Source of the DNA: Streptomyces bicolor
GTDB lineage: Bacteria; Actinomycetota; Actinomycetes; Streptomycetales; Streptomycetaceae
NCBI RefSeq assembly: GCF_000719285.1
Contig: NZ_JOFS01000063.1
Span: forward strand, 1-24,004
DNA: 24,004 bases
Direction: 5' to 3'
How positions within the stretch are numbered: the stretch's first letter is position 1; every line of letters begins with the position of its first letter. Position numbers and translations under genes: made by a program. The notes below the pieces were generated by a model, which saw only the letters and a program-made list of their open reading frames with translations, was not told where the DNA came from and ran no database searches. Below are positions 1 to 8,005 of the stretch, one piece after another.

Positions 1-90
1 CCCGGTTACATTCCGAACCCGGAAGCTAAGCCTTACAGCGCCGATGGTACTGCAGGGGGGACCCTGTGGGAGAGTAGGACGCCGCCGAAC
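1..90 (+). rRNA. rrf: 5S ribosomal RNA, 3' part (5' end outside window)
   Basis: The first 90 bases match the 3' three quarters of a Streptomyces 5S rRNA as I remember it. They include the CCGAACCCGGAAG segment, GCCGATGGTACTGC, and the terminal GGGAGAGTAGGACGCCGCC, which closes the molecule by pairing with a 5' end lying before the window. The window therefore starts inside the last gene of an rRNA operon read on the plus strand. About 28-30 bases are missing on the left. The exact 3' end (position 90 to 92) cannot be fixed by eye. Confidence 0.95.
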
Positions 91-98
91 AAATTTTG

Positions 99-138
99 AG
101 AAAGCCCCCGGCCGGGGATACCGGTTCGGGGGCTTTCT
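99..138 (+). terminator. rRNA operon terminator
   Basis: A perfect stem pairs GAAAGCCCCCG (100-110) with CGGGGGCTTTC (127-137), extended by A99-T138. It lies 8 bases after the 5S end and is followed by a short T-containing tail. This is a classic intrinsic terminator for the rRNA operon. Confidence 0.9.
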
Positions 139-177
139 GCGTTTGGTGATCGCGGCGCTGGGGGGGGGGTGATTCCA

Positions 178-206
178 GGGGAGAGTCCGTCAATCAGACT
201 CTCCCC
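178..206. terminator. convergent hairpin between the rRNA operon and the DUF58 operon
   Basis: A perfect 10-bp stem (178-187 with 197-206) encloses a 9-base loop. It lies directly downstream of the stop codon of the minus-strand DUF58 gene (212) and downstream of the rRNA terminator. It probably ends the minus-strand operon and serves as a back-up for the rRNA operon. It lacks a strong T tract, as is common for streptomycete terminators. A run of ten G lies just before it (160-169). Confidence 0.75.
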
Positions 207-211
207 TTGGA

Positions 212-1522
212 CTACAGACGTCCCGCCGTTTTGAGGGCCAGATAGGCGTCCGCCAGTGCCGGTGCGAGTTCTTCCGGCGTGGCGTCGACGACCGTTACGC
301 CGTGACGGCGGAGTTGTTCCGCTGTGCGGTGGCGTTCGGTCTGGGCCTGGGCGGATGCTGCGGCCTCGTACACAGAGTCTGTATCTCCGCGTGCGGTTGC
401 CATGCGGGCGATGTGGGGGTCCGCTACGGATGCCAGCAGAACTGTGTGGCGCTTGGTGAGCTGTGGCAGGACGGGGAGGAGTCCCTCCTCGACCGGGGCG
501 GCGTCGAGCGTGGTGAGCAGGACGATCAGGGAGTGCCGGGGCGCCGTACGGAGAGCTGTGGCAGTAAGGCCTCGGGCGTCCGTTTCGATCAGCTCGGGTT
601 CGAGCGTGGCCATCGCGTTGACCAGGGAGGGGAGGACGTCGCCGGCTGTGCGGCCCTGCACGAGTGCGCGTACCCGGCGGTCGTAGGCGAGGAGGTCCAC
701 GCGGTCGCCGGCTCTGGACGCGAGGGCGGCCAGGAGCAGTGCTGCGTCCATGGAGGCGTCGAGGCGTGGAGCATCGCCGACGCGTCCTGCCGAGGTGCGG
801 CCGGTGTCCAGGACGAGGAGGATGTGGCGGTCGCGCTCGGGGCGCCAGGTGCGCACGGCGACGGTGGACTGTCGGGCCGTAGCTCGCCAGTCGATGGAGC
901 GGGTGTCGTCGCCGGGGACGTATTCGCGCAGGCTGTCGAATTCTGTGCCTTCGCCGCGAGTGAGAACGCTGGTGCGGCCGTCGAGTTCGCGCAGGCGGGC
1001 CAGTTTGGAGGGCAGGTGCTTGCGGCTCGTGAACGGGGGGAGGACTCGTACCGTCCAGGGGACTTTGTGGGTGCCCTGGCGGGAGAAGAGGCCCAGGGGG
1101 CCGTACGAGCGGATCGTCACGCGGTCGGCCTGGCGGTCGCCTCGGCGGGTGGGGCGTAGGCGGGTGGTGAGGCGGCGGCGCTCGCCGGCTGGGATCGTCA
1201 CGCGGTGGCGGGAGGCCGCAACCTCTGTCCCGGGTTGCCAGCTGCTCGGCGGCCAGGCGTCGCGGAGGTGGGCGCGGAGGGGGCGGCCGGACGGGTTGGT
1301 GATCGTGAGGGTGATGTCCGCTGTCTCGCCCAGGCGTACGGAGGTGTCGCCGGCACGGGTCAGGCCCAATCGGCGTACGGGTGCTGCCAGGGCGAAGTCG
1401 CAGGCGCAGGCCGCGAGCACGGGTGCGTTGACCGCGAGGATGCCTGTCCAGCCTGGGTCCCAGATGCCCACAGGGAGGGATCCAAGGGCCGCGAGGAGTG
1501 CGGCGCGTCCGGTGAATGCCAT
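212..1522 (-). CDS. DUF58 domain protein of a MoxR-associated membrane module
   Basis: The protein has 436 residues. Residues about 5-45 form two closely spaced hydrophobic segments. A beta-rich region follows, then the DUF58 core around residues 187-270 with the family signature G-x-G-x-EFDSLREY-xxGDD-xRxIDW (190-212). After it come a hydrophobic strand and LDTGRTSAG (238-246), resembling the metal-site loop of von Willebrand A-like folds. DUF58 proteins are regularly encoded beside MoxR ATPases and are thought to be their partners, but no biochemical role is established. The chosen ATG overlaps the TGA of the MoxR gene by one base (TGATG), so translation is probably coupled. No good ribosome-binding site precedes it. 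An in-frame upstream extension would lie inside the MoxR gene and reads as Pro/Arg-rich shadow sequence. This is the last gene of the operon. Confidence 0.92.
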   Translation of the reverse strand: MAFTGRAALLAALGSLPVGIWDPGWTGILAVNAPVLAACACDFALAAPVRRLGLTRAGDTSVRLGETADITLTITNPSGRPLRAHLRDAWPPSSWQPGTEVAASRHRVTIPAGERRRLTTRLRPTRRGDRQADRVTIRSYGPLGLFSRQGTHKVPWTVRVLPPFTSRKHLPSKLARLRELDGRTSVLTRGEGTEFDSLREYVPGDDTRSIDWRATARQSTVAVRTWRPERDRHILLVLDTGRTSAGRVGDAPRLDASMDAALLLAALASRAGDRVDLLAYDRRVRALVQGRTAGDVLPSLVNAMATLEPELIETDARGLTATALRTAPRHSLIVLLTTLDAAPVEEGLLPVLPQLTKRHTVLLASVADPHIARMATARGDTDSVYEAAASAQAQTERHRTAEQLRRHGVTVVDATPEELAPALADAYLALKTAGRL

Positions 1523-2514
1523 CAGCGCGGGACGGGGACGTGGGCGAGGATCGCGTTGATCACGGAGTCGGCGGTTACGCCTTCCATCTCGGCCTCGGGG
1601 CGGAGTTGTACGCGGTGGCGGAGGGTGGGGAGGGCGAGTGCCTTGACGTCGTCGGGGATGACGTAGTCGCGGCCCGTCAGCCAGGCCCATGCGCGGGCGG
1701 TGGCGAGCAGGGCCGTGGCGCCGCGTGGGGAGACTCCGAGGGTGAGGGATGGGGATTCACGGGTGGCTCGGCAGATGTCGACCACGTAGCCGGTGATCTC
1801 CGGGGAGACGGTCGTCTTGGCCACCGCGGCGCGTGCCGCCTCCAGGTCTGCGGGTCCCGCTACGGGGCGTACGCCGGCCGCGCGCAGGTCGCGGGGGTTG
1901 AACCCTTCCGCGTGGCGGGTGAGGACATCGATCTCGTCCTGGCGGGAGGGGAGGGGGATCGTGAGCTTGAGGAGGAAACGGTCCAGCTGGGCCTCGGGGA
2001 GGGGGTAGGTGCCCTCGTATTCCACCGGGTTCTGGGTCGCGGCGACCAGGAACGGGTCGGGGAGCGGGCGGGGCGTGCCGTCGACCGTGACCTGGCGTTC
2101 CTCCATGGCCTCCAGGAGGGAGGATTGGGTCTTCGGCGGGGTGCGGTTGATCTCGTCGGCGAGGAGGAGGTTCGTGAAGACCGGGCCGGGCTGGAAAGAG
2201 AACTCGGCGGTGCGGGTGTCGTAGACGAGGGAGCCCGTCACGTCGCTCGGCATGAGGTCGGGGGTGAACTGGACGCGCTTGGTGTCGAGTTCGAGTGCGG
2301 ATGCGAGGGCGCGGACGAGCAACGTTTTGGCTACCCCAGGGACTCCTTCCAGGAGAACGTGTCCGCGGCAGAGGAGGGCGACGACGAGGCCGGTTACTGC
2401 GGGGTCCTGGCCGACCACGGCTTTGGCGATCTCGGCGCGCAGGGCTTCCAGGGAGGCGCGGGCGGTGCCCGGGTCCCCGGTGCTCCCGGCGTTGTCAGTG
2501 GTCGGGTCCATCAT
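1522..2514 (-). CDS. MoxR-family AAA+ ATPase
   Basis: The protein has 330 residues, the normal size for MoxR. It shows Walker A GVPGVAKT (57-64), Walker B LLLADEINR (116-124), a sensor-1 region ATQNP (159-163), the EGTYPLPEAQLDRF block (168-181) and a C-terminal AAA lid. MoxR ATPases act as chaperones or remodelling factors, usually together with von Willebrand A-like or DUF58 partners, and here the partner follows immediately. The start is one of two tandem ATGs (2514 or 2511). The first overlaps the TGA of the DUF4350 gene as ATGA, with GAGAGG ten bases upstream. The substrate cannot be told from the sequence. Confidence 0.95.
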   Translation of the reverse strand: MMDPTTDNAGSTGDPGTARASLEALRAEIAKAVVGQDPAVTGLVVALLCRGHVLLEGVPGVAKTLLVRALASALELDTKRVQFTPDLMPSDVTGSLVYDTRTAEFSFQPGPVFTNLLLADEINRTPPKTQSSLLEAMEERQVTVDGTPRPLPDPFLVAATQNPVEYEGTYPLPEAQLDRFLLKLTIPLPSRQDEIDVLTRHAEGFNPRDLRAAGVRPVAGPADLEAARAAVAKTTVSPEITGYVVDICRATRESPSLTLGVSPRGATALLATARAWAWLTGRDYVIPDDVKALALPTLRHRVQLRPEAEMEGVTADSVINAILAHVPVPR

Positions 2515-3713
2515 GGACGGCGTACCTCTCTTTCGAGGGCGTCGAGTTGGTCTGCTAGGGCGATGAGGGCCGTGTCGTCGCTGGGCGGCGGGCCGAAGAG
2601 GAGAGTGTGCAGGGCCTGTCCGTCTCCGTGGTTGTGGAGGTGGGCGGACAGAGCGGGGAGCAGGGCCTCGGGCGCGTGCGCCTGGGAGACGGGGACACCT
2701 ACGAGGGGGGCGAGGCGCGTGCGGGTGGTGGAGCGAAGAGCGGCGGCCGCGCGGTCGCGTGCGTTGGCCTTGCGGTAAAGGCGGGCGCGGCCTTCTACGG
2801 TTTCGGAGGCGCGGATCGCCACGGGGAGTTTTTCGGGCACCAGGGGGCCGAGCCGGCGTGCCCGCCAGAGGGCAGCCACGGCTGCCGCGATGAAGAGCTG
2901 AAGAGTGCCCCAGAGCCAGCCGGAGGGGAGCAGGTCGAAGAAGCTGCGTTCGTCGTCCTCGTTGGCGGCGGAGGTGTCGGAGAGCGAGGGGAGGTACCAG
3001 ACCAGATGGGGGCGGGAGCCGAGGAGTTGGAGGGCGAGGGAGGCGTTGCCCTGCTCGTCGAGGCGTTCGTTGTGGAGGATGTCGGGCGCGCCGAGGACGA
3101 TGGAGTCGCCGTCCCCGGTCGCCTCCGGGACGCGCAGCAGGGTGGCTAGGCGCTCGCTGGGGTAGCACTCGTCGGCGTTGAGGTGGGTGGTGGTGTAGCG
3201 GACTCCGCCCAGGTCGGCGGTGCCCGCGCGCTGCGCGGCGGGCAGGGTGCAGTCGGGGGAGAGCTCCGAGTCGAGGCTGGTGGCGGGGTCCGCGGTGACC
3301 CCGGGCACGAGTCGTTCGATGGACCAGCTGCCCGGGGCGATGAGGACGGTACGCCCGCCGGAGACGGCGGTTGCCGAGTGCAGTCGGGACTGTTGACGGT
3401 GCGTCAGCAGATCGGGGGAGGCGACGAGCAGCGTGGTGTTTTCAGCGGCCGCGGCGCGTGCCTCGTCCAGGGTGGTGACCACGCGTGTGTCCACGCCGCG
3501 ATCGGCGAGGAGCTCGGCGACCGCTCGGCTGCCCTTGGGGTCGGCGGAGCGTGGGTCGAGGGTGCCGTGCCGGGTGTCGGAGCGGATCGTGGCGATCACG
3601 ACGGCCGCCGCCAGCAGGAGTACGACGGCGAGGGCGACGCCTCGCGCGCGGGTCCATACCTGGCGTGTTGTGGGCGAGGCCGAGGTGGCCGGGAGCGTGG
3701 CCTCGGTGGTCAT
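2511..3713 (-). CDS. DUF4350 domain membrane protein
   Basis: The protein has 400 residues. A short cytoplasmic N-terminus (1-24) leads into a transmembrane helix (about 25-43). The segment DPRSADPKGSRAVAELLADRGVDTRVV (53-79) then opens a DUF4350-type domain, which resembles the extracytoplasmic parts of GldG-like proteins. A second membrane helix (about 267-284) follows, with an Arg-rich cytoplasmic tail containing an RASETVEGRARLYRKA segment (301-316). The start ATG overlaps the stop of the DUF4129 gene by four bases (ATGA), with AGGGAG at 3721-3726 as ribosome-binding site. In actinobacteria this family sits with MoxR and DUF58 genes, as here. Its function is unknown. It may anchor or present the substrate of the MoxR machine. 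Confidence 0.9.
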   Translation of the reverse strand: MTTEATLPATSASPTTRQVWTRARGVALAVVLLLAAAVVIATIRSDTRHGTLDPRSADPKGSRAVAELLADRGVDTRVVTTLDEARAAAAENTTLLVASPDLLTHRQQSRLHSATAVSGGRTVLIAPGSWSIERLVPGVTADPATSLDSELSPDCTLPAAQRAGTADLGGVRYTTTHLNADECYPSERLATLLRVPEATGDGDSIVLGAPDILHNERLDEQGNASLALQLLGSRPHLVWYLPSLSDTSAANEDDERSFFDLLPSGWLWGTLQLFIAAAVAALWRARRLGPLVPEKLPVAIRASETVEGRARLYRKANARDRAAAALRSTTRTRLAPLVGVPVSQAHAPEALLPALSAHLHNHGDGQALHTLLFGPPPSDDTALIALADQLDALEREVRRP

Positions 3714-4519
3714 TCGGCGGCTCCCTGGCGGGCGTTGTGGGCCGTGCTGGGGGCGCTGCTCGCGAGCTGGGGCTTGCTGTTCTCCAGGTCGCGGTCGAGG
3801 TCGGCGATGCGTTGGTACGCCTGCTGGGTCGCGGTCCGCCCGCCGTATGTGACGTCGTCGAAGTCCTGGGCGGCCGCGCGCAGTCGTTCCGTGTGGGTAG
3901 GCAGCGCGCGGCCCGCTTCGGCGGCGGCCTCGTCCGCGGTGCGGCCGGGGCGGACGTCGAGAAGGGCGCGCTCCTCGAGGGAGCGGACGATGGCGCGCAT
4001 GCGTTCCTGGACGGCCTGGTTCCAGTGGCCTTGGGCGGCGTGTGCTTCGGCGGCGGCCCGATGTTCGGTGGCGCTGCGGGGGCGGTCGTCGAACAGGCGG
4101 GCGGAGGAGGTTGCTTCGCGGCGGGGGGTGCCGAGGCGCCACCACAGGGCACCGAGGACTGCGAGGACGACCAGGATGACGACGACCAGGCCGAGCGGAC
4201 CTCCGGGTGTCACGGTCGCGGCGCTGGTGAAAAGGTCCTCGACCCAGTCCCAGAAGGCATCCAGGGCGCGCTGGAACCAACCGGGTTCGTTCTCGTGGTA
4301 CATGCCCTTGGACAGCTCGCGTCGGGCCGCCTCCCGCGCGGGATCACGCGGAATCGTCAGCGGCGGCTCGTCGTCGGAGCGCGCCAGCAGGGCCAGTACG
4401 GCTGTGTCGCCGGAGCGTGACAGCGACGGCACGGCCTGGTCGCCGGTGCGCAGCAACGCGCGTACGGCCGCATCCGGCAGCGCTGACGCCGTTGTGAGAA
4501 CTCCCCCCGCCAGGCTCAC
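3710..4519 (-). CDS. DUF4129 domain membrane protein
   Basis: The protein has 269 residues. The N-terminal 100 residues are poorly conserved in type and contain a Trp-rich amphipathic segment (ALDAFWDWVEDLF, 85-97). One clear transmembrane helix (about 108-127) follows. The cytoplasmic DUF4129 domain (about 150-240) has the typical helical AEHRAAAEAHAAQGHWNQAVQERMRAIVR region and the YGGRTATQQAYQRI end motif. The start is GTG, four bases after the stop of the preceding gene, with GGGGGAG (4528-4534) eight bases upstream. DUF4129 is a standing member of MoxR/DUF58 membrane modules and has no known activity. Confidence 0.88.
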   Translation of the reverse strand: MSLAGGVLTTASALPDAAVRALLRTGDQAVPSLSRSGDTAVLALLARSDDEPPLTIPRDPAREAARRELSKGMYHENEPGWFQRALDAFWDWVEDLFTSAATVTPGGPLGLVVVILVVLAVLGALWWRLGTPRREATSSARLFDDRPRSATEHRAAAEAHAAQGHWNQAVQERMRAIVRSLEERALLDVRPGRTADEAAAEAGRALPTHTERLRAAAQDFDDVTYGGRTATQQAYQRIADLDRDLENSKPQLASSAPSTAHNARQGAAE

Positions 4520-4523
4520 CGGT

Positions 4524-5861
4524 TCAGCTCCCCCGGGTGTCGGTGCCGTAGCCCTGGACGCCGGCTGCCCGGGCCAGTTCGAGGTCGAGGGCCTCGCGGC
4601 GGATGCGCTGGTCGATGTAGAGCAGGACGGTGACGCCGGCCGTGATCGGGAAAGTGATCATGGAGCCGATCACCGAGCCGACGCCGCTGACGATGAGGAA
4701 CGTCCAGCCGAGGTCGGTGCTGCCTTCGAGGAAGCTGGTCGCGCCGTCGCCGCTGAGGGCGCCGGCGAGGAAGGTGAAGGGGATGACGACGATCGCCGCG
4801 ACGATGTTGGCGATGAGCGTGGCGAGCAACTGGATGCCGAAGACACGCCACCAGGAGCCGCGAACCAGCTTCGCGGAGCGGCTCAGGGCCTTCACGATGC
4901 CCTGCTTCTCCAGCATCAACGCGGGCGAGGCGAGGGAGAAACGGAACCACAGCCACAGTGCGACGATGCCGCCGCCGAGGATGCCCAGGAATGCGAGTGC
5001 CGCACCCCCGTCACCGGAGCCCGAGGCGGCCACGAGGATGCCGGGCAGGGCACCCACGAACACCAGGCCGAAGGTCATGAGCAGCAGCAGGAAGAGCAGG
5101 CCGAAGAGCCTCAGGACCTGAGGGCTTGCGTCGCGCCAGGCCTCGCTGGTGGTCACCGACTTGCCGAGCACCGCGCGGCTGGTGACCGTCGTCAGCAGGG
5201 CGGTCGCGATGATGGCGCCGATCACCGAGATCAGGAAGACCACGCTGGAGCTGAGCAGGGCGTCACGTGTGGCGCGAGCCAGCTCGCTGAGGGTCGCGCT
5301 CGGGTCGTTGAGGGCTTCGGTGCTGGCGAGGTCGTTCAGGACGAAGCCCTGGAGGAGGATCACGAGGATCTCCGTCACGATGGCGACGGTCAGCGAGATG
5401 CCCAGGACCGTGCGCCAGTAGGTGCGCATGGTGGAGACCGCGCCGTCGAGGATCTCACCGACGCCCAGTGGACGCAGGGGGATCACGCCGGGCTTGGCAG
5501 CGGGCGGAGGGCCGCCCCAGCCGCTTCCCCAGGCGCCGTACCCGCCGGGGGCGCCGTAGCCCGGGTGGCCGCCGCCGTAGCCGCCCGGACCTGTGGGGCC
5601 GGCGGGCGGGGGAGCGCCCCAGCCCGGGCCGGGTGGTGGCGGAGGAGGAGCCTGGCCGGGTGCCTGGGGCCCCGTCGGGGCGGACCATTGGCCGGCCGGC
5701 GGCTGCTCCTTGGACCACTTCGGGCCGGCGTCCTGTGGGTCCGGTGCCGGCTGCGGCGCGGGGTCGGGACGGTCTGCTGGCTCCGCGGGGCCGGACGCGC
5801 CGGGTTCCGGTCCCTCGGACGGGGCGGATCCGGGCGAGGCCCAGCCCGGAGTGTCGTTCAT
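4524..5861 (-). CDS. multi-pass membrane protein with Pro/Gly-rich N-terminus (GPDPase membrane-domain-like)
   Basis: The protein has 445 residues. Residues 1-125 are a low-complexity Pro/Gly/Tyr-rich, probably disordered cytoplasmic region. The membrane part carries about six hydrophobic segments near 151-174, 205-226, 250-279, 287-312, 338-369 and 385-416. It ends with YIDQRIRREALDLELA (415-430), which is typical of this actinobacterial family. Such proteins are usually labelled glycerophosphoryl diester phosphodiesterase membrane domain proteins. No phosphodiesterase catalytic domain is present, so it is a membrane component and not an enzyme. It is the first gene of the operon, with ribosome-binding site GAAGGAG (5867-5873) five bases before the ATG. 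Its promoter should lie in the 140-base divergent gap to mtnA. Confidence 0.85.
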   Translation of the reverse strand: MNDTPGWASPGSAPSEGPEPGASGPAEPADRPDPAPQPAPDPQDAGPKWSKEQPPAGQWSAPTGPQAPGQAPPPPPPGPGWGAPPPAGPTGPGGYGGGHPGYGAPGGYGAWGSGWGGPPPAAKPGVIPLRPLGVGEILDGAVSTMRTYWRTVLGISLTVAIVTEILVILLQGFVLNDLASTEALNDPSATLSELARATRDALLSSSVVFLISVIGAIIATALLTTVTSRAVLGKSVTTSEAWRDASPQVLRLFGLLFLLLLMTFGLVFVGALPGILVAASGSGDGGAALAFLGILGGGIVALWLWFRFSLASPALMLEKQGIVKALSRSAKLVRGSWWRVFGIQLLATLIANIVAAIVVIPFTFLAGALSGDGATSFLEGSTDLGWTFLIVSGVGSVIGSMITFPITAGVTVLLYIDQRIRREALDLELARAAGVQGYGTDTRGS

Positions 5862-6001
5862 CGTCGCTCCTTCACGGTGCCCGTCCGCGGTCGCGGCGGC
5901 AGGTTGGCAGCCATCGTGCCATGGGGTGGTCGGCGAGGTACCGGCCGCGGTATGGGCTGCACACCTTCAATTGTCCGCCGGACACGGGGCAGACTGACCG
6001 C

Positions 6002-7153
6002 ATGGCTGATCAGTACGCGCAATCCGGCGAGGACGACAGGCCGACCGGTATCCCTGCGATCCGGTGGGACGAACCACCCGAGGGTCCCGTTCTGGTACTT
6101 CTCGACCAGACGAGGCTGCCGGCCGAGGAGGTGGAGCTGGTCTGTACGGACGCGTCCGCGCTGGTGGAGGCGATCCGTTCGCTCGCCGTGCGGGGGGCGC
6201 CGCTGCTCGGGATCGCCGGGGCGTACGGTGTCGCGCTCGCCGCCGCGCGCGGCTTCGACGTGGACGCGGCCGCGGAGTCGCTGGCGGGTGCCCGGCCCAC
6301 GGCCGTGAATCTGGGCGTCGGGGTGCGCAGGGCCAGGTCCGCGTACCAGGCGGAACTCGCGCGCAGTGGGGATGTTGAGCAGGCCGCCGCTGCGGCCCTG
6401 GGCGCGGCGCGGGCGTTGCACAAGGAGGACGCCGAGGCCAGCACGCGGATGGCCGAGCGGGGGCTGGCGCTGCTGGACGAGCTGTTGCCCGGCGGCGGGC
6501 ATCGCGTCCTCACGCACTGCAACACGGGGGCGCTGGTGTCGGGCGGGGAGGGCACGGCGTTCGCGGTGGCGCTGGCGGCGCACCGGGCCGGGCGGCTCAG
6601 GCGGCTGTGGGTGGACGAGACACGGCCGTTGCTGCAAGGGGCGCGACTGACGGCGTACGAGGCTGCGCGCAACGGGATGGCGTACACCTTGCTCACGGAC
6701 AACGCGGCGGGCTCGCTGTTCGCTGCCGGGGAGGTGGACGCGGTGCTGATCGGGGCGGACCGTATCGCGGCCGATGGCTCGGTGGCGAACAAGGTGGGGA
6801 GCTATCCGCTCGCGGTGCTCGCGCGGTACCACCATGTGCCGTTCATCGTGGTGGCGCCGCTGACGACGGTGGATCCGCAGACCCCGGACGGGGCGTCCAT
6901 CGAGGTCGAGCAACGCGCCGGATTCGAGGTGACCGAGATCGTGGCGCCGCAGGTGCCGGCGGCCGGAGCGGAGCCGGGTGGCGGGATTCCGGTGGCGCCG
7001 TTGGGGACGCAGGCGTACAACCCGGCGTTCGATGTGACGCCGCCCGAGCTGGTGACGGCGATCGTCACGGAGGAGGGGGCTGTGTCGCCCGTGACCGCTG
7101 AGGCGCTGGCGGAGCTGTGTGCCAGGGCGAGGCCGGTTACGCAGAGCTCGTGA
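6002..7153 (+). CDS. mtnA: S-methyl-5-thioribose-1-phosphate isomerase
   Basis: The protein has 383 residues. MtnA converts 5-methylthioribose-1-phosphate to 5-methylthioribulose-1-phosphate in the methionine salvage pathway. The family signatures are all visible: RGAPLLG (64-70), the catalytic cysteine in THCNTG (Cys173), and the catalytic aspartate in IGADRIAADGSVANKVG (Asp253). The length fits the bacterial enzyme with a short N-terminal extension. The ATG at 6002 is preceded by only a weak GGGGCAG-like site. No other methionine salvage gene lies in the window, so this gene stands alone between the divergent DUF operon and mtrAB. eIF2B-like relatives lack this exact Cys/Asp pair, so the assignment is firm. 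Confidence 0.95.
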   Translation: MADQYAQSGEDDRPTGIPAIRWDEPPEGPVLVLLDQTRLPAEEVELVCTDASALVEAIRSLAVRGAPLLGIAGAYGVALAAARGFDVDAAAESLAGARPTAVNLGVGVRRARSAYQAELARSGDVEQAAAAALGAARALHKEDAEASTRMAERGLALLDELLPGGGHRVLTHCNTGALVSGGEGTAFAVALAAHRAGRLRRLWVDETRPLLQGARLTAYEAARNGMAYTLLTDNAAGSLFAAGEVDAVLIGADRIAADGSVANKVGSYPLAVLARYHHVPFIVVAPLTTVDPQTPDGASIEVEQRAGFEVTEIVAPQVPAAGAEPGGGIPVAPLGTQAYNPAFDVTPPELVTAIVTEEGAVSPVTAEALAELCARARPVTQSS

Positions 7154-7173
7154 GGTGGGGGCCGGAGACGATC

Positions 7174-7199
7174 GGCGGGCAGAACTGGGCAAACCCGCC
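7174..7199 (+). terminator. weak hairpin after mtnA
   Basis: GGCGGG (7174-7179) pairs with CCCGCC (7194-7199) around a 14-base loop, and AAAATGG follows. It is short, with no T tract on the plus strand. It may be a weak terminator for mtnA or part of the mtrA promoter region. Confidence 0.3.
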
Positions 7200-7258
7200 A
7201 AAATGGTAACGCTGTGTGAGCGCGGCAAGGGCAGACAGTGGCGACCGCGTACGACTAA

Positions 7259-7276
7259 GGTCACTGGCCGGTGACC
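7259..7276. promoter_or_regulatory. inverted repeat upstream of mtrA, candidate operator
   Basis: GGTCAC (7259-7264) and GTGACC (7271-7276) form a perfect 6-bp inverted repeat separated by six bases. It lies about 40-55 bases before the mtrA start. Its GTCAC half-sites resemble the GTCACA units described for mycobacterial MtrA sites, although those are direct repeats. It could be an autoregulatory site or belong to another dyad-binding regulator. This is an inference from position and symmetry only. Confidence 0.4.
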
Positions 7277-7314
7277 TATCTCACCACTGCCTTCGCCACT
7301 GTTATGAGAATGGG

Positions 7315-8004
7315 ATGATGGCATTCATGAAGGGACGAGTCCTTGTCGTCGACGACGACACCGCACTGGCCGAGATGCTCGGCATTGTGCTGCGTGGTGA
7401 AGGTTTTGAGCCGTCTTTCGTAGCCGACGGCGACAAGGCGCTTGCCGCATTCCGGGAGGCCAAGCCCGATCTGGTGCTGCTGGACCTGATGCTGCCCGGG
7501 CGGGACGGTATCGAGGTGTGCCGTCTGATCAGGGCGGAGTCCGGGGTGCCGATCGTGATGCTCACGGCCAAGAGTGACACCGTGGACGTGGTGGTCGGGC
7601 TGGAGTCCGGCGCCGACGACTACATCGTGAAGCCGTTCAAGCCGAAGGAGCTTGTCGCGCGTATCCGGGCGAGGCTGAGGAGGTCGGAGGAGCCGGCGCC
7701 GGAGCAGCTGGCCATCGGTGACCTCGTGATCGACGTGGCCGGGCACTCCGTGAAGCGGGACGGGCAGTCGATCGCGCTGACGCCGCTGGAGTTCGACCTG
7801 CTGGTCGCGCTGGCCCGTAAGCCGTGGCAGGTGTTCACGCGTGAGGTGCTCCTCGAGCAGGTGTGGGGCTACCGGCACGCGGCCGACACCCGACTGGTCA
7901 ACGTGCATGTGCAGCGGCTGCGTTCCAAGGTCGAGAAGGACCCGGAGCGTCCGGAGATCGTGGTGACGGTCCGCGGCGTCGGCTACAAGGCAGGGCCGAG
8001 CTGA
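7315..8004 (+). CDS. mtrA: MtrA, OmpR/PhoB-type response regulator
   Basis: The protein has 229 residues. The receiver domain (5-120) shows the acidic pocket VVDDD (11-15), phosphoacceptor Asp57 in LVLLDLMLPG, Thr84 in MLTAKSD and Lys106 in YIVKPFKP. A winged-helix domain of OmpR type (about 132-226) ends in TVRGVGYKAG. MtrA is the master regulator of the actinobacterial MtrAB-LpqB system; in Streptomyces it links development and antibiotic production. Three in-frame ATGs (7315, 7318, 7327) are possible. I chose the first, which gives the 229-residue length I recall for streptomycete MtrA and has GAGA six bases before it. Starting at 7327 would give 225 residues. mtrB follows after one base. 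Confidence 0.96.
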   Translation: MMAFMKGRVLVVDDDTALAEMLGIVLRGEGFEPSFVADGDKALAAFREAKPDLVLLDLMLPGRDGIEVCRLIRAESGVPIVMLTAKSDTVDVVVGLESGADDYIVKPFKPKELVARIRARLRRSEEPAPEQLAIGDLVIDVAGHSVKRDGQSIALTPLEFDLLVALARKPWQVFTREVLLEQVWGYRHAADTRLVNVHVQRLRSKVEKDPERPEIVVTVRGVGYKAGPS

Positions 8005-8005
8005 C

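Noticed and set aside
5862..6001. A riboswitch or SAM-related leader before mtnA
   Set aside because: The 140-base divergent gap shows no conserved riboswitch core or terminator/antiterminator pair that I can recognise.
3183..6308. A 1041-codon open frame on the plus strand opposite the DUF operon
   Set aside because: It is the antisense shadow of the DUF4350, DUF4129 and membrane-protein genes and runs into the mtnA region. Its sequence is low-complexity Arg/Gly/Ala and shows no family signature.
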